Assembly (NCBI RefSeq): GCF_002531575.1
Contig: NZ_NWTI01000017.1
Location: 1-64,000, forward strand
Direction: 5' to 3'
From: Bradyrhizobium sp. Y36
GTDB lineage: Bacteria > Pseudomonadota > Alphaproteobacteria > Rhizobiales > Xanthobacteraceae
Length of the DNA stretch: 64,000 nucleotides
The stretch's first letter is position 1. Every line of letters begins with the position of its first letter. The position numbers were made by a program, and so were the translations under genes. Positions 44,666 through 54,946 of this stretch are shown in pieces. The notes under the pieces are model-generated. The model was given only the letters and a program-made list of their open reading frames with translations, was not told the DNA's origin and did not search any database.

Positions 44666-47600
44666 CACTGCATCCCCTCGGTCGCGCCGGCCACCGGCGG
44701 GCCGCCGGATTCGGCCGGCGGCAGCGCCTGCTCGAGGCGGCGGTTGATGCGGTCGAGCGCGAGGTAGATCACGGGCGTGGTGTAGAGCGTCAGCAGCTGG
44801 CTCAGCAAGAGGCCGCCGATGATGGAGATGCCGAGCGGGAAGCGCAGCTCGGCGCCGGTGCCGCTCTCGATCGCGAGCGGCAGCGCGCCGAACAGCGCCG
44901 CCAGCGTCGTCATCATGATCGGGCGGAAGCGCAAGAGGCACGCCTGCACGATGGCTTCGTCGGGCGACATCCCCTGCCTGCGCTCGGCCTCCAGCGCGAA
45001 GTCGATCATCATGATCGCGTTCTTCTTGACGATGCCCATCAGGAGGATGATGCCGATCAGGCCGATGACCGAGAGGTCCTGCCCGCACAGCACCAGCGCC
45101 AGGATGGCGCCGACGCCGGCCGAAGGCAGCGTCGACAGGATCGTGATCGGGTGGATGTAGCTCTCGTAGAGCACCCCGAGCACGATGTAGATCGTGATCA
45201 CGGCCGCGAGCAGCAGCCAGGGCTGGCCGGCCAGCGCCTTGGCGAATTCGGCGGCATCGCCGGCATAGACGCCGACGATGTTGTTGGGCATGCCGATCCG
45301 GGTCTCGATCGTCTTGACGGCGTCGACGGCATCGCCGAGCGCGGCCCCCGGCGCGAGATTGAAGCTGAGCGACACCGACGGGAATTGCGCCTGGTGCGAG
45401 ATCGCAAGCGGCGCCGTGGTGCGTTTCAGCGTCGCCACGGCCGAGAGCGGCACCTGGGCGTTGGGCGCACCGGCGGTCGCGCTCGCCGCGCCCGGCAGAT
45501 AGAGTTTTGACAGGATCGAGGGATCGCGCTGGTACATCGGCAGCGCCTCCAGCACCACGCGATACTGATTGGCCTGACCGTAGATGGTCGAGATCTGCCG
45601 CTGCGCAAAGGCGTCGTTGAGCGTGTCGGTGATTCCCTGCAGGCTCACGCCGAGCTGGCCAGCGCGGGTGCGATCGACATCGAGCTGGGCGCGCAACCCG
45701 CCCTCCTGCGCCTCCGAGGAGACGTCGCGGAACAAGGGATCGCGCCGCAGCTCGGCGACCAGCTTGCGCGCCCATTCCGACACCAGCGCCGCATCGGTGC
45801 CGGTCAGCGTGTACTGGTATTGCGAGCGGCTCGACTGGGTCGATATCTGCACGTCCTGCACCGGCTGGAAATAGACGGTCATGCCGGGGATGCCCGAGAC
45901 CCGCTCCTTCAGCCTGATGATGACGGCCGCGACATCGTCGCGCCGCTCGCCGCGCGGTTTCAAGGTCATGACGAGACGGCCGACATTGGTGGTCGGATTG
46001 ACCGAGCCTGCGCCGATCACCGAGACCACGCCTGTTACGTCGGGGTCGGCCTTGATGGCGGAGGCCGCCTCGGCCTGCCGCTTCTGCATCTCCGCGAACG
46101 ACACGTCCGGGCCCGCCTCCGTCACCGCCGTGATCGAGGCGGTGTCCTGCAGCGGCAGGAAACCCTTTGGCGCGACGACGTAGAGAACGAGGGTCGCGAT
46201 CAGTGTCGCGAAAGTCACGGCCAGCGTGGTGCGCTGGTGCTGCAAAACCACCAGCAGCGTGCGGTGGTAGGCTTCGACCGTGCGATCGATGAAGCGGCTG
46301 ATGGCGGCCAGTCCCGGCACCGCCAGCTCCTCGTGGGCGTGCTTGAGCAGGCGCGAGCACATCATCGGCGTCAGCGTCAGCGAGACCACGGCCGAGGTGA
46401 CGACGGCGATCGTCAAGGTGAGCGCGAATTCGCGGAACATGCGCCCGACGAGGCCAGACATGAACAGCAGCGGGATGAACACGGCGATCAGCGACACCGT
46501 CAGCGAGATCACGGTGAAGCCGATCTCGCTGGCGCCCTTCAGCGAAGCCTCCATCGGGCCGTCGCCGTTCTCCATGTGACGGACGATGTTCTCGATCATG
46601 ACGATGGCGTCGTCGACGACGAAGCCGGTGCCGATCGTCAGCGCCATCAGCGACAGATTGTCGAGGCTGAAGCCGGCGAAATACATGATGCCGAAGCTCG
46701 TGATCAGCGACAGCGGCAGTGCGACGCCCGCGATCAGGGTGGCGCGGATCGAGCGCAGGAACAGCAGCACCACCAAGGTCACCAGCACGACGGCAAGGAC
46801 GAGCGTGAACTGCACGTCGTGAACCGAGGCGCGGATCGTCACGGTTCGGTCGGACACGATGGTGAGGTTCACACCGGCCGGGATCGCGCGCTGCAATTTG
46901 GGGATTTCGGCGCGGATCTGGCTGACGACGTCGATCACGTTGGCGCCGGGCTGGCGCTGGATGTCGATGATCACGGCCGGTGTGCCCTGGTACCAGCCGC
47001 CGGTGCGGTCGTTCTCCAGGCCATCGACGATCTGGGCGACGTCGGCGATGGTGACGGGCGAGCCGTTGCGATAGGCGATGATGACGGGCTTGTAGGCGTC
47101 GGCCGCGGCGATCTGGTCGTTGGCCGCGATGATGTAGGATTGCTGGGCGCCGTCGAGCGAGCCCTTCGGGCCGGAGACGTTGGCGTTGGCGATCGCGGTG
47201 CGCAAATCCTCCATGGCGATGCCGTAGGCGGCGAGCCGCGCCAGATCGGCCTGGATGCGCACCGCCGGTTTCAGCCCGCCGAGCACCGCGACGCGCCCGA
47301 CGCCTGAAATCTGGCTCAGGCGTTGCGCCAAGATGGTGTCAGCGATGTCGCTCATCACCCGCAGCGAGATGGTGTCGGAACGCAGCGCCAGCGTCATGAC
47401 GGGCGCGTCGGCCGGGTTCACCTTGGCGTAGGTCGGCGGATAAGGCAGCGTCTTGGGCAGCACGCCCGCCGCGGCATTGATCGCGGCCTGCACATCCTGG
47501 GTGGCGCCGTCGATGTCGCGGTTGAGATCGAACTGCAGCGAGATCTGGCTGACGCCGAACGAGCTCGTCGAGTTCATCGCCGACAGCGAAGGGATCTGGC

Positions 47601-47814
47601 CGAGCTGCCGCTCCAGGGGCGCGGTGATCAGAGAGGCGATCACATCGGGGCTCGCGCCCGGAAGCTGCGTCGTCACCTGCACGGTCGGGAAATCGACCTG
47701 CGGCAGCGCCGAGACCGGCAGCGCGAAATAGCCCAGCAGACCGCCGATCAGAAGCGCAATGCCGAGCAGCGAGGTCGCGATCGGACGGCGGATAAAGGGT
47801 TCGGAGACACCCAT
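44665..47814 (-). CDS. RND efflux transporter subunit (MdtB-like)
   Basis: The partner RND subunit, 1049 residues, beginning SEPFIRRPIATSLLGIALLI. Helix 4 keeps TGFVVDDAIVMIENI. The late segment IIGLIGIILLMGIVKKNAIM is the helix 10 Lys region. In E. coli the MdtB subunits carry most proton flux and MdtC binds drug; which applies here is unknown. It follows the membrane-fusion gene after 37 bp. Confidence 0.95.
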   Translation of the reverse strand: MGVSEPFIRRPIATSLLGIALLIGGLLGYFALPVSALPQVDFPTVQVTTQLPGASPDVIASLITAPLERQLGQIPSLSAMNSTSSFGVSQISLQFDLNRDIDGATQDVQAAINAAAGVLPKTLPYPPTYAKVNPADAPVMTLALRSDTISLRVMSDIADTILAQRLSQISGVGRVAVLGGLKPAVRIQADLARLAAYGIAMEDLRTAIANANVSGPKGSLDGAQQSYIIAANDQIAAADAYKPVIIAYRNGSPVTIADVAQIVDGLENDRTGGWYQGTPAVIIDIQRQPGANVIDVVSQIRAEIPKLQRAIPAGVNLTIVSDRTVTIRASVHDVQFTLVLAVVLVTLVVLLFLRSIRATLIAGVALPLSLITSFGIMYFAGFSLDNLSLMALTIGTGFVVDDAIVMIENIVRHMENGDGPMEASLKGASEIGFTVISLTVSLIAVFIPLLFMSGLVGRMFREFALTLTIAVVTSAVVSLTLTPMMCSRLLKHAHEELAVPGLAAISRFIDRTVEAYHRTLLVVLQHQRTTLAVTFATLIATLVLYVVAPKGFLPLQDTASITAVTEAGPDVSFAEMQKRQAEAASAIKADPDVTGVVSVIGAGSVNPTTNVGRLVMTLKPRGERRDDVAAVIIRLKERVSGIPGMTVYFQPVQDVQISTQSSRSQYQYTLTGTDAALVSEWARKLVAELRRDPLFRDVSSEAQEGGLRAQLDVDRTRAGQLGVSLQGITDTLNDAFAQRQISTIYGQANQYRVVLEALPMYQRDPSILSKLYLPGAASATAGAPNAQVPLSAVATLKRTTAPLAISHQAQFPSVSLSFNLAPGAALGDAVDAVKTIETRIGMPNNIVGVYAGDAAEFAKALAGQPWLLLAAVITIYIVLGVLYESYIHPITILSTLPSAGVGAILALVLCGQDLSVIGLIGIILLMGIVKKNAIMMIDFALEAERRQGMSPDEAIVQACLLRFRPIMMTTLAALFGALPLAIESGTGAELRFPLGISIIGGLLLSQLLTLYTTPVIYLALDRINRRLEQALPPAESGGPPVAGATEGMQ

Positions 47815-47851
47815 GGGTTATGCCTGCCGCATCAAGCGGCTGTTGTCGGGA

Positions 47852-49264
47852 TCATGGCTGCTTGGCTCCACTGCCCGCGGCCGGTGCTGGGGAAGGTCCC
47901 GGAGCCGGACCGGTCTGTCCCTTCTGGTCGCCCTCGCTGCCGCCGCGCTTGGCGCGGAACTCGCCGGCCTTGCCCTGCCCGTCCTTCTGGCCGTCCTTCT
48001 GCCCATCCTTGGCGCCATCCTTCTGGGCGTCCGGCCCGCGCGAGCGCTTGCGCGGGGCAAGATCGGCCGATGGCGTCTGGTCGTCGCGGCCGATGATGAC
48101 CTTGGAGCCGTCGGACAGATTGGCAAAGCCCGTGGTAACGACCCTGTCGCTCGCCGACAGGCCGCTGGCGATGACGGCGTCATGCTCGTTCTGCTGGGTC
48201 ACCGTCACGGGCTTGGCCGAGACGATATTGTCCTCGCCGATGACATAGCTGAAGGTTCCGATCGGACCGCGCTGCACGGCCGATGTCGGCACCACCAGCG
48301 CCTGCATCAGGGTCTCGACCTTGAGGCGGACATTGACGAACTGTCCCGGCCAGAGCTGGTAATTGGCGTTGGGGAATTCGGCCTTGAGCTTGAGCGTGCC
48401 GGTGGTCTGGTCGACCTGATTGTCGATGCCGGTGAGCTTGCCGGTGTCGATCACGGTGAGGCCGTCATTGCCGAACACGTCGACCGCCAGCGCCCCCTTC
48501 GCCGCGGCGGCATTGACCCGCATGATCTGTTGTTGCGGCAGGCTGAACCACACCGCGATCGGCTGCAATTGCGTGATCACCACGAGGCCCGTGGTGTCGG
48601 AGGCATGAACGATGTTGCCCTGGTCGACCTGGCGCAGGCCGGCGCGGCCCGAGATCGGCGCCACGATCTTGGTGTAGCTCAGCGTCGCCGCTGCGTTGTC
48701 GATCGCGGCCTGGTCGGCCTTGACCAGCGCCTCGGTCTGCGCCACCAGCGCGCGCTGCGTGTCGGCCTGCTGCTTGGAGCCGGCGTTGGAGGCCGCGAGC
48801 TGCTCGTAGCGCGTGAGGTCGATGCGCTGGTTGGCGAGCTGGGCCTGGTCCTGCGCCTTCTTGGCGACGGCCTGGTCATATGTCGCCTGGTAGAGCGCAG
48901 GATCGATCTCGCCGAGCACATCGCCCTTCTTGACGTCTTGCCCTTCCGTAAAATTCACCGCGATCAGCTTGCCGTCGACCTGCGAGCGCACGGTCACCGT
49001 GTTGAGCGCACGGATCGCGCCGACGCCGTCGAGATAGACCGGAACGTCCTGCACCCGCGGGCTCGCCGCCAGCACCGGGACCGGCAGATCGAGCCGCTGG
49101 TTGTTGCGGTTGGTGGCCTGCTGCTGGTGCGTGACGGTCCAGCCGAGATAGAACAGGCCGCCGAGGATCGCCAGCGTGATCACGGTCATGATGAAGCCGC
49201 GGCCGCGCGACTTTCTCGCCGTCCCCTCCTCCGCGCCTCGCTTGCTGTCCGGCTTAAAGAGCAT
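47852..49264 (-). CDS. Membrane-fusion protein (MdtA-like)
   Basis: The periplasmic adaptor that links the RND subunits to the outer-membrane channel. The 470-residue protein has one N-terminal anchor (MTVITLAILGGLFYLGWTV), a biotinyl-lipoyl domain (VRSQVDGKLIAVNFTEGQDV), an alpha-hairpin, and a beta-barrel domain (GRAGLRQVDQGNIV). The C-terminus is a long low-complexity tail with KDGQ units repeated (DGQKDGQKDGQ) and Pro/Ala/Gly runs. The start overlaps the OMF stop by 11 bp. Confidence 0.94.
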   Translation of the reverse strand: MLFKPDSKRGAEEGTARKSRGRGFIMTVITLAILGGLFYLGWTVTHQQQATNRNNQRLDLPVPVLAASPRVQDVPVYLDGVGAIRALNTVTVRSQVDGKLIAVNFTEGQDVKKGDVLGEIDPALYQATYDQAVAKKAQDQAQLANQRIDLTRYEQLAASNAGSKQQADTQRALVAQTEALVKADQAAIDNAAATLSYTKIVAPISGRAGLRQVDQGNIVHASDTTGLVVITQLQPIAVWFSLPQQQIMRVNAAAAKGALAVDVFGNDGLTVIDTGKLTGIDNQVDQTTGTLKLKAEFPNANYQLWPGQFVNVRLKVETLMQALVVPTSAVQRGPIGTFSYVIGEDNIVSAKPVTVTQQNEHDAVIASGLSASDRVVTTGFANLSDGSKVIIGRDDQTPSADLAPRKRSRGPDAQKDGAKDGQKDGQKDGQGKAGEFRAKRGGSEGDQKGQTGPAPGPSPAPAAGSGAKQP

Positions 49265-50738
49265 TGACCGGTTTCTCCATTCGCGGCTCCCAGCCGCCGC
49301 CGAGCGCCTGATACAGGCTGACGATAGCCAGAAGCCGCGCGAGCTGGGCCTGCGACAGCGCGTCTTCCGCCGTGAACAGGGTCAGCTGGGTGTTGAGCAC
49401 GGTCACGATGTCGGCGGTGCCGGCCCGCAATTGCTGCTCGGACAGATCGAAGGCGCGCCTGGAGGCGTTGAGCACGTCGCGCTGCAATTGCAGCTTGATC
49501 GTGGTCTGCTTGATCGAGAACAGCGCATTGTCGACGTCGGTGAACGCCTGGACGATTGTCTTGCGGTAGGTCTGCAGCAATTCGTCCTGCCGTGCCTTGG
49601 CAAATTCGAAATTGCCGAGGATCTTGCCGCCGTCGAAGATCGGCTGCGTCGCGCTGCCGACAAGCTGGAAAAATGCCGCGTGCGGCTGGAACAGCGACAC
49701 CAGCGCGGAACTCTGGTAGCCGCCATTGCCGGTGAGCTGGATGGTCGGAAAGAACTGCGCGCGGGCATTGCCGATGTTCGCGGTCGCCGAGGCGAGCTGC
49801 GCTTCCTGCCGGCGGATGTCGGGCCGTTGCGTCAGGATCTCCGACGGCAGGCCGGGTGTGACGCGCGGGATGGCGACGTTGTTCAGCGAGCCGCCGTCGA
49901 TGCGCACGCTTTCCGGCGGCCGCGACACCAGCACGGCGAGCGCATTCCTGTTCTGGTCGAGCGTCTGGCGCAGCGGCGGCACCAGGGCTTTCTGATTGGC
50001 AAGCACGCTCTCCTGCTGGGCAACGTCGAGATCGGTGCCGGTGCCGGCCTTGCGGCGCTCCCTCACGGCATCGAGGATGCGCTGCGCACTGGCGATGTTG
50101 CGCTGCGAGGTTCGGATGCGGTCCTGCGAGGCCAGCACCTGGAAATAGGCGTTGGCGACGCTTGCCAGCGTCGTCAGCGCGACGGTGTCGCGATCGAAGC
50201 GGTTGGCGTTTGCCGTCTCCTCGGCCGTCTGCAGCGCGTCGCGATTCTGGCCCCAGAAGTCGAGCTGGTAGCTCGCACTCAGCGATGCCTGGTAGTTGAC
50301 GACCTCACGGCCGCCATTGGTGAGCCCCGACGCGGAGGAGCCGGAGGTGCGCGAATAGGTCTCCTGTCCGGTGCCGGACAGGGTCGGCAGCAGCGCCGCG
50401 CCCGCCTGCCGTGCCTGCGCGTCGGCCTGGACGATGCGCGCGACGGCGGCGGCGATGTCGAGGTTGACGGTCTGGGCTTCCTCCATGAGCTGCGTCAGCT
50501 CCCTGGAGCGAAACCCGCGCCACCAATCCAGCGACGGCGGCGCATCGCCCTTGCCGGCGTATTTGTACTGCGTGGGAACATCGAGGGCGGGATCGGGAAG
50601 ATCCTGGGTCAGCACGCACGCGCCTGAACCTGCGGCCAGACACAGCACCGCGATCCAACGCGCCGCACGCAGCGTCCGGGAGGCAGAACCTTCGGACCGC
50701 CGCATGGCGATCGCCGGATCATGCTGTGTCACATCCAC
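49254..50738 (-). CDS. NodT-family outer-membrane efflux lipoprotein
   Basis: The outer-membrane factor of the pump. The protein has up to 494 residues; ATG at 50705 is an alternative start. A signal peptide with lipobox AGSGAC makes it a lipoprotein. Two OEP repeats are present (IQTASAN-like helices; LDAVRERRKAGTGTDLDVAQ and LSEQQLRAGTADIVTVLNTQ). It is the first gene of the four-gene pump operon; OMF-MFP-RND-RND is a common rhizobial order. Confidence 0.93.
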   Translation of the reverse strand: MDVTQHDPAIAMRRSEGSASRTLRAARWIAVLCLAAGSGACVLTQDLPDPALDVPTQYKYAGKGDAPPSLDWWRGFRSRELTQLMEEAQTVNLDIAAAVARIVQADAQARQAGAALLPTLSGTGQETYSRTSGSSASGLTNGGREVVNYQASLSASYQLDFWGQNRDALQTAEETANANRFDRDTVALTTLASVANAYFQVLASQDRIRTSQRNIASAQRILDAVRERRKAGTGTDLDVAQQESVLANQKALVPPLRQTLDQNRNALAVLVSRPPESVRIDGGSLNNVAIPRVTPGLPSEILTQRPDIRRQEAQLASATANIGNARAQFFPTIQLTGNGGYQSSALVSLFQPHAAFFQLVGSATQPIFDGGKILGNFEFAKARQDELLQTYRKTIVQAFTDVDNALFSIKQTTIKLQLQRDVLNASRRAFDLSEQQLRAGTADIVTVLNTQLTLFTAEDALSQAQLARLLAIVSLYQALGGGWEPRMEKPVNAL

Positions 50739-51474
50739 CCCCCGCCGGGCAGATCAAGCCGCCGCGCAACCGGATTAACCGATTCGCGGCGGGACGATCG
50801 GGGGGCTTTGGACAACGCGTTCACCGTGGTGATGCTTTCAGCGGAACCTCGACATTGATACTAGCCGGGCGCCGAACTGCGGGACAGTCCCGCAGTTGCG
50901 AGATGGCCATGCCAGCGAACCTGAGACGATTGAACGAAAATACAAAAGATGCCTGTCTCGCAGTCGCTTTTCTCATTCTGAAAACGCCGGGAGACGCCAG
51001 CAAGCTTACCAAGATTTCATGTGATATTGCTGCCACACTGGCACCTACGCCTTTCCATCCCGCCACATTACGCTCAGCGCGGCTTCGGCTCCGTCGCGCC
51101 CTTTGGCCGAGCCATCTCACAAATCCGTCAATGGCCGAAAAGAAAGCCATTCGCCGTGCAGGTATGATTTCGGCCATCCGGCCGCCATCCACGTTCCCGA
51201 TGTCGTGCCGACCGGTCCTTGGAAAAAAGCGGTCGCGAAGTGGCTGGCGACGACCATCATCTTCCGTGCTCTGACGGAGTTCAGTCATTTCCTCCTACTG
51301 ATATCCCGCCTCGCGGCCGAGCGCATCATCGCCGGTCGCGTGTCCCAAGAATAACTCTGGTCGGACAGGCATTTCAGTCGGTTTCGCCGCAGCGCAAAAG
51401 CCTTCCCCTTTAGCGTCCCAAGCACTAGGTTCTGGCCAACCTGATCAACCCCCTTGGTAAGCGATTTTCCCGAC
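50739..51474. other. Gene-poor stretch between RND operon and cysK
   Basis: About 735 bp, lower in GC than its surroundings. It holds the divergent promoters of the RND operon and cysK. The only ORF with some coding character is the TTG-initiated one at 51103-51354, listed separately. I see no repeat or RNA gene here. Confidence 0.6.
51103..51354 (+). CDS. Doubtful small ORF with TTG start
   Basis: An 83-residue open frame that lacks ATG or GTG starts and a clear ribosome-binding site. The second half looks protein-like, with a hydrophobic helix (WLATTIIFRALTEFSHFLLL) and good third-position GC. It could be a decayed gene. No family recognised. Confidence 0.25.
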   Translation: MAEPSHKSVNGRKESHSPCRYDFGHPAAIHVPDVVPTGPWKKAVAKWLATTIIFRALTEFSHFLLLISRLAAERIIAGRVSQE

Positions 51475-52509
51475 ATGACCATTCGAAACGACGTTGTCGA
51501 AGCCATCGGCAACACCCCGCTGATCAAGCTCAAGCGCGCCTCGGAATTGACCGGCTGCACCATTCTCGGCAAGGCCGAGTTCATGAATCCTGGCCAGTCG
51601 GTCAAGGACCGCGCCGGCAAATGGATGATCCTGGAGGCTGAGAAGCGCGGCGAGCTCAAGCCGGGCGGCCTCGTGGTGGAAGCGACCGCCGGCAACACCG
51701 GCATCGGCCTCGCCGTCGTCGCCAGTGCGCGAGGCTATCGCACCCTGATCGTGATCCCGGAGACGCAGAGCCAGGAGAAGAAGGACTTCCTGAAGCTGTG
51801 CGGCGCCGAGCTGATCGAGGTGCCTGCCCTGCCTTACGCCAATCCCAACAACTACCAGCATGTCGGCCGCCGTCTTGCGGACGAGCTGCGCAAGACCGAG
51901 CCGAACGGCGTGCTGTTCGCCGACCAGTGGAACAACCTCGACAATGCCAAGGCGCATTACGAATCCACGGGGCCGGAGATCTGGGAGCAGACCGGCGGCA
52001 AGGTCGACGGTTTCGTCTGCTCGGTCGGCAGCGGCGGCACGCTCGCCGGCACCAGCCGCTACCTGAAGGACAAGAACAAGAACGTACGGATCGCCTGCGC
52101 CGATCCGCACGGCGCCGGCATGTATGAGTATTTCAGGACCGGTGATGCCAAGGCGACGCCCGGCGGCTCGATCACCGAAGGCATCGGCCTCAACCGCGCG
52201 ACCGCCATCGTCGAGACCGCAAAGGTCGACGACGCCTATCTCATTCCCGATGCCGAAGCCGTCGGCGTAATCTACGAGCTGCTCCAGCACGAAGGCCTGT
52301 GCCTCGGCGGCTCGACCGGCATCAACGTCGTCGGCGCAATGCGTCTCGCCAAGCAGCTCGGGCCCGGCAAGACGATCGTCACCGTGCTGTGCGATTCCGG
52401 CAGCCGCTATCAGTCGAAGCTGTTCAACGCGGATTTCATGCGCGCCAAGAATCTGCCGGTGCCGGAATGGCTGGAGAAGCGCAGCAACATCAAGCCGCCG
52501 TTCGTGTGA
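51475..52509 (+). CDS. cysK: Cysteine synthase A (PLP-dependent)
   Basis: CysK makes cysteine from O-acetylserine and sulphide. The ATG at 51475 gives 344 residues. The PLP lysine lies in NPGQSVKDRAGKWMI, the substrate loop is EATAGNTGIGLAVVA, and the phosphate-binding loop is GSGGTLAGTSRYL. Length is a little above the E. coli enzyme and the C-terminal region (EWLEKRSNIKPPFV) is typical of the alphaproteobacterial form. It converges with the first OGT-like gene. Confidence 0.95.
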   Translation: MTIRNDVVEAIGNTPLIKLKRASELTGCTILGKAEFMNPGQSVKDRAGKWMILEAEKRGELKPGGLVVEATAGNTGIGLAVVASARGYRTLIVIPETQSQEKKDFLKLCGAELIEVPALPYANPNNYQHVGRRLADELRKTEPNGVLFADQWNNLDNAKAHYESTGPEIWEQTGGKVDGFVCSVGSGGTLAGTSRYLKDKNKNVRIACADPHGAGMYEYFRTGDAKATPGGSITEGIGLNRATAIVETAKVDDAYLIPDAEAVGVIYELLQHEGLCLGGSTGINVVGAMRLAKQLGPGKTIVTVLCDSGSRYQSKLFNADFMRAKNLPVPEWLEKRSNIKPPFV

Positions 52510-52570
52510 CCGTCACGGGCCTCCTCGGGCCGCGCATGCGTATCCGCAAGCTCGGCCCGGTTGGTCCGGG

Positions 52571-54808
52571 TTACGTCGCTTCGCCGCGTTCCGAAGCCGC
52601 CGCACAATAGTCGCACCAGAAGCGGCGATAGCCCTCCTCGACCTTGCGCGTATAGGTTTCAACATTGCCCGCGGCCGAAGCTGCGATCCGGGCCGGTAAT
52701 TGCGCGCGCAAGTTCGCCAGATATTCGGGCTGCGAGGCAAATTTGCGGGCGATCTCGACATAGCCGTCGTCATCCTCGGCAACCCAGTCGTCAAGACCGA
52801 CGGCCGCCACGATCGAGCCGCCGGCACGCGACGAGGCGCCGTGACCGAGCTTGGCCACGACAGGGACGCCCGCATAGAGGGATTCCCAGGTGCTGACGCC
52901 GCCATTCTGCGGGAACGGATCGAGCGAGATATCGACCTCCGCAAAGGCCCGCAGATGTTCCGCGCGCTCTGACATGCCCAGGCAGGTGATGTTCTCTTCC
53001 GCAATCCCCTGCGCCACAAATCGTGCGAGGAGGCCGTCGCGCACCAGCGGGTCGTCAAGCAGGGTATGCTTGATGATGATCTTCGATCCGGTCACCTCGC
53101 GCATCACCTTCGACCACACGCGGATGGCCTCGTCCGAGATCTTGTTGACGCGGTTGAACACGCCGAAGGTGACGTAGCCGTTGCGGAGCATGGGAGGCTC
53201 CGAAGGCGGCACATCCAGGATCGGATCGATCGTGATCAGGCACGGCAGGTCATAGACCTTTTCGGTCAGCAGATGCCGCGCCGACTGCGGAATGAAAACG
53301 GGGTCCGCGAGCACGTAGTCCATGGTCCGAAGGCCGGTACCGGTCGCGTGTCCAAAGCCCGTGGCCTGGATGGGAGCCGGCTTGCGGGCAAAGACCTGAA
53401 GCCGGTTGCCCGACGAATGCCCGGACACGTCGATGAGGATATCGACCTTGTCGGCCTCGATACGGTCAGCCAGTTGGTCATCGAACATCTGCCAGGCGTC
53501 GACCCAGACGTCGGCCGCCGATCTGAATTCGGCCGTCACCGCATCGCGCGTCGGCGAGCACGAATAACAGACGACCTCGAAGTTGGCATGATCATGATGC
53601 CGCAGCACCGGCAGCAGGCCGAACGATGCCGAGTGGTACCAGAACTCGGCAGAAACATAGCCGATCACGATCCGCCGGTCGGGATCGAACTGGCGGGGCG
53701 CGAGCTTCCGCTGCGGAACGCGAGCGCCGATGGCCTCGCCCCAGGACTTTCGCGCGGCCTGCTGGATCGTGAAATCGGCATCAGGGAGGAAGTCCAGATA
53801 GTAGATCTTCCGAGCCATCAAGTCTGGATCCGGCGCGATCGCCAGCGCCGCGTCGAGATGTTCGATTGCGGAGGCGATCTCTCCCTGGTTGGCAAAACAG
53901 GAGCTCAGCAATGCCAATGCGATCGTGGAGCGCGGATTCTGCTCGAGCAAGGTCGTGCAGGCCAGGATCGCCTGTGCGGTGTTCCCTATGCCGAGCGAGA
54001 CCTCCGCCTTTCCCCGCAAGGCCACTTCGAACCGGGGCGAAATTGCGAGTGCCGCATCGAAGTCCGCTGCCGCCTGCTCCAGCCGCGACAGTGCCGCGTT
54101 GAGGCGGCCGCGTTGTGCCAGAATCTTCGCGGAATCGGGCTTGATCGCGAACGCCGCCGCGAGCGCGGCTTCCGCCTCGTCGTAGCGCTTGAGCTCGATA
54201 CTGACCACGCCCTTGCCGATGAGCGCTTCGACGTGGCGCGGCTGAAACAACAGCGCGCGATCGAAGCTCTCCCTGGCGCGGTCGAACCGGTAAACCGCCA
54301 TCTCCGCCACGCCACGATTGCAGAGCGCGTCGGCATAGTCGGGCTTCAGCTTGATGGCGCGATCGTACACCTCAATGGCCTGCTCGGGGAGGTTCATCTG
54401 GAGCAGTGTGTTGCCGAGGCCGGCCAGGGCCGGCGTGAAATTCGGCTTCAGCGCGATCGCCTTCTCCTGACAGGCGCGGGCCGCCTCCAGCTTCTGGAGG
54501 GCGAAGTAAACGCTCGCGAGATTGCTCTGCGCCTCGTGCGAACGCGGATCGATCGCGATCGCGCGTTCGAGCAGCTGTTGCGCCTCTTCAAGTCGGCCGC
54601 CCTGTTGCGCGCACACGCCGAGCAGATGCGTGGCGTCGAAATGATCTGGAATGGCTTGCAGGATCTGGCGGCAGAGCGCATCGGTCTCGGCGTACCTGCC
54701 CTGGCCATGGGCGCTCGCCGCCGCGGAGATGATGGCGTCGGCCTGTTTCTTCAATTTCTTCTGCAACCGCGCATTCTGGAATGCGCGCGCGCCGGCGCTG
54801 CTCTGCAA
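52571..54808 (-). CDS. TPR/O-GlcNAc-transferase-like protein A (GT41, SPINDLY type)
   Basis: The 745-residue protein from a TTG at 54808 has an N-terminal array of about nine TPR units (residues ~25-340), then a GT41 catalytic region. Conserved elements are GYVSAEFWYHSAS with the His equivalent to the human OGT catalytic base, RKPAPIQATGFGHATGTG, MDYVLADP, FNRVNKISDEAIRVW with the UDP-binding Lys, and NGGVSTWESLYAGVPVV. Such enzymes glycosylate Ser/Thr of cytosolic proteins; its acceptor is unknown. TTG was chosen because both paralogues start at the same point with the same leader GGAGAGACACCTTG. Confidence 0.88.
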   Translation of the reverse strand: MQSSAGARAFQNARLQKKLKKQADAIISAAASAHGQGRYAETDALCRQILQAIPDHFDATHLLGVCAQQGGRLEEAQQLLERAIAIDPRSHEAQSNLASVYFALQKLEAARACQEKAIALKPNFTPALAGLGNTLLQMNLPEQAIEVYDRAIKLKPDYADALCNRGVAEMAVYRFDRARESFDRALLFQPRHVEALIGKGVVSIELKRYDEAEAALAAAFAIKPDSAKILAQRGRLNAALSRLEQAAADFDAALAISPRFEVALRGKAEVSLGIGNTAQAILACTTLLEQNPRSTIALALLSSCFANQGEIASAIEHLDAALAIAPDPDLMARKIYYLDFLPDADFTIQQAARKSWGEAIGARVPQRKLAPRQFDPDRRIVIGYVSAEFWYHSASFGLLPVLRHHDHANFEVVCYSCSPTRDAVTAEFRSAADVWVDAWQMFDDQLADRIEADKVDILIDVSGHSSGNRLQVFARKPAPIQATGFGHATGTGLRTMDYVLADPVFIPQSARHLLTEKVYDLPCLITIDPILDVPPSEPPMLRNGYVTFGVFNRVNKISDEAIRVWSKVMREVTGSKIIIKHTLLDDPLVRDGLLARFVAQGIAEENITCLGMSERAEHLRAFAEVDISLDPFPQNGGVSTWESLYAGVPVVAKLGHGASSRAGGSIVAAVGLDDWVAEDDDGYVEIARKFASQPEYLANLRAQLPARIAASAAGNVETYTRKVEEGYRRFWCDYCAAASERGEAT

Positions 54809-54946
54809 GGTGTCTCTCCGGGGGATGGCCCAGGCCGAGTCTAACTGATTCGTCCCGGGCCGGTCGGTACGGCCGGCGGCCCTCGGGAATATCCCGGGGC
54901 TCACGGCGGATCCGGCTTTTGGAACCGCGTGGCGCGGCCGCTCCGC

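Noticed and set aside
44665..46360. Extended frame upstream of the MdtC-like gene giving a 1599-residue product
   Set aside because: The extra part is an out-of-frame reading of the MdtB-like gene; the true start is ATG 44665 with RND homology from the second residue.
50821..51288. ORFs on both strands upstream of cysK
   Set aside because: Mutually overlapping, poor composition and no clear ribosome-binding sites; only 51103-51354 was kept, at low confidence.
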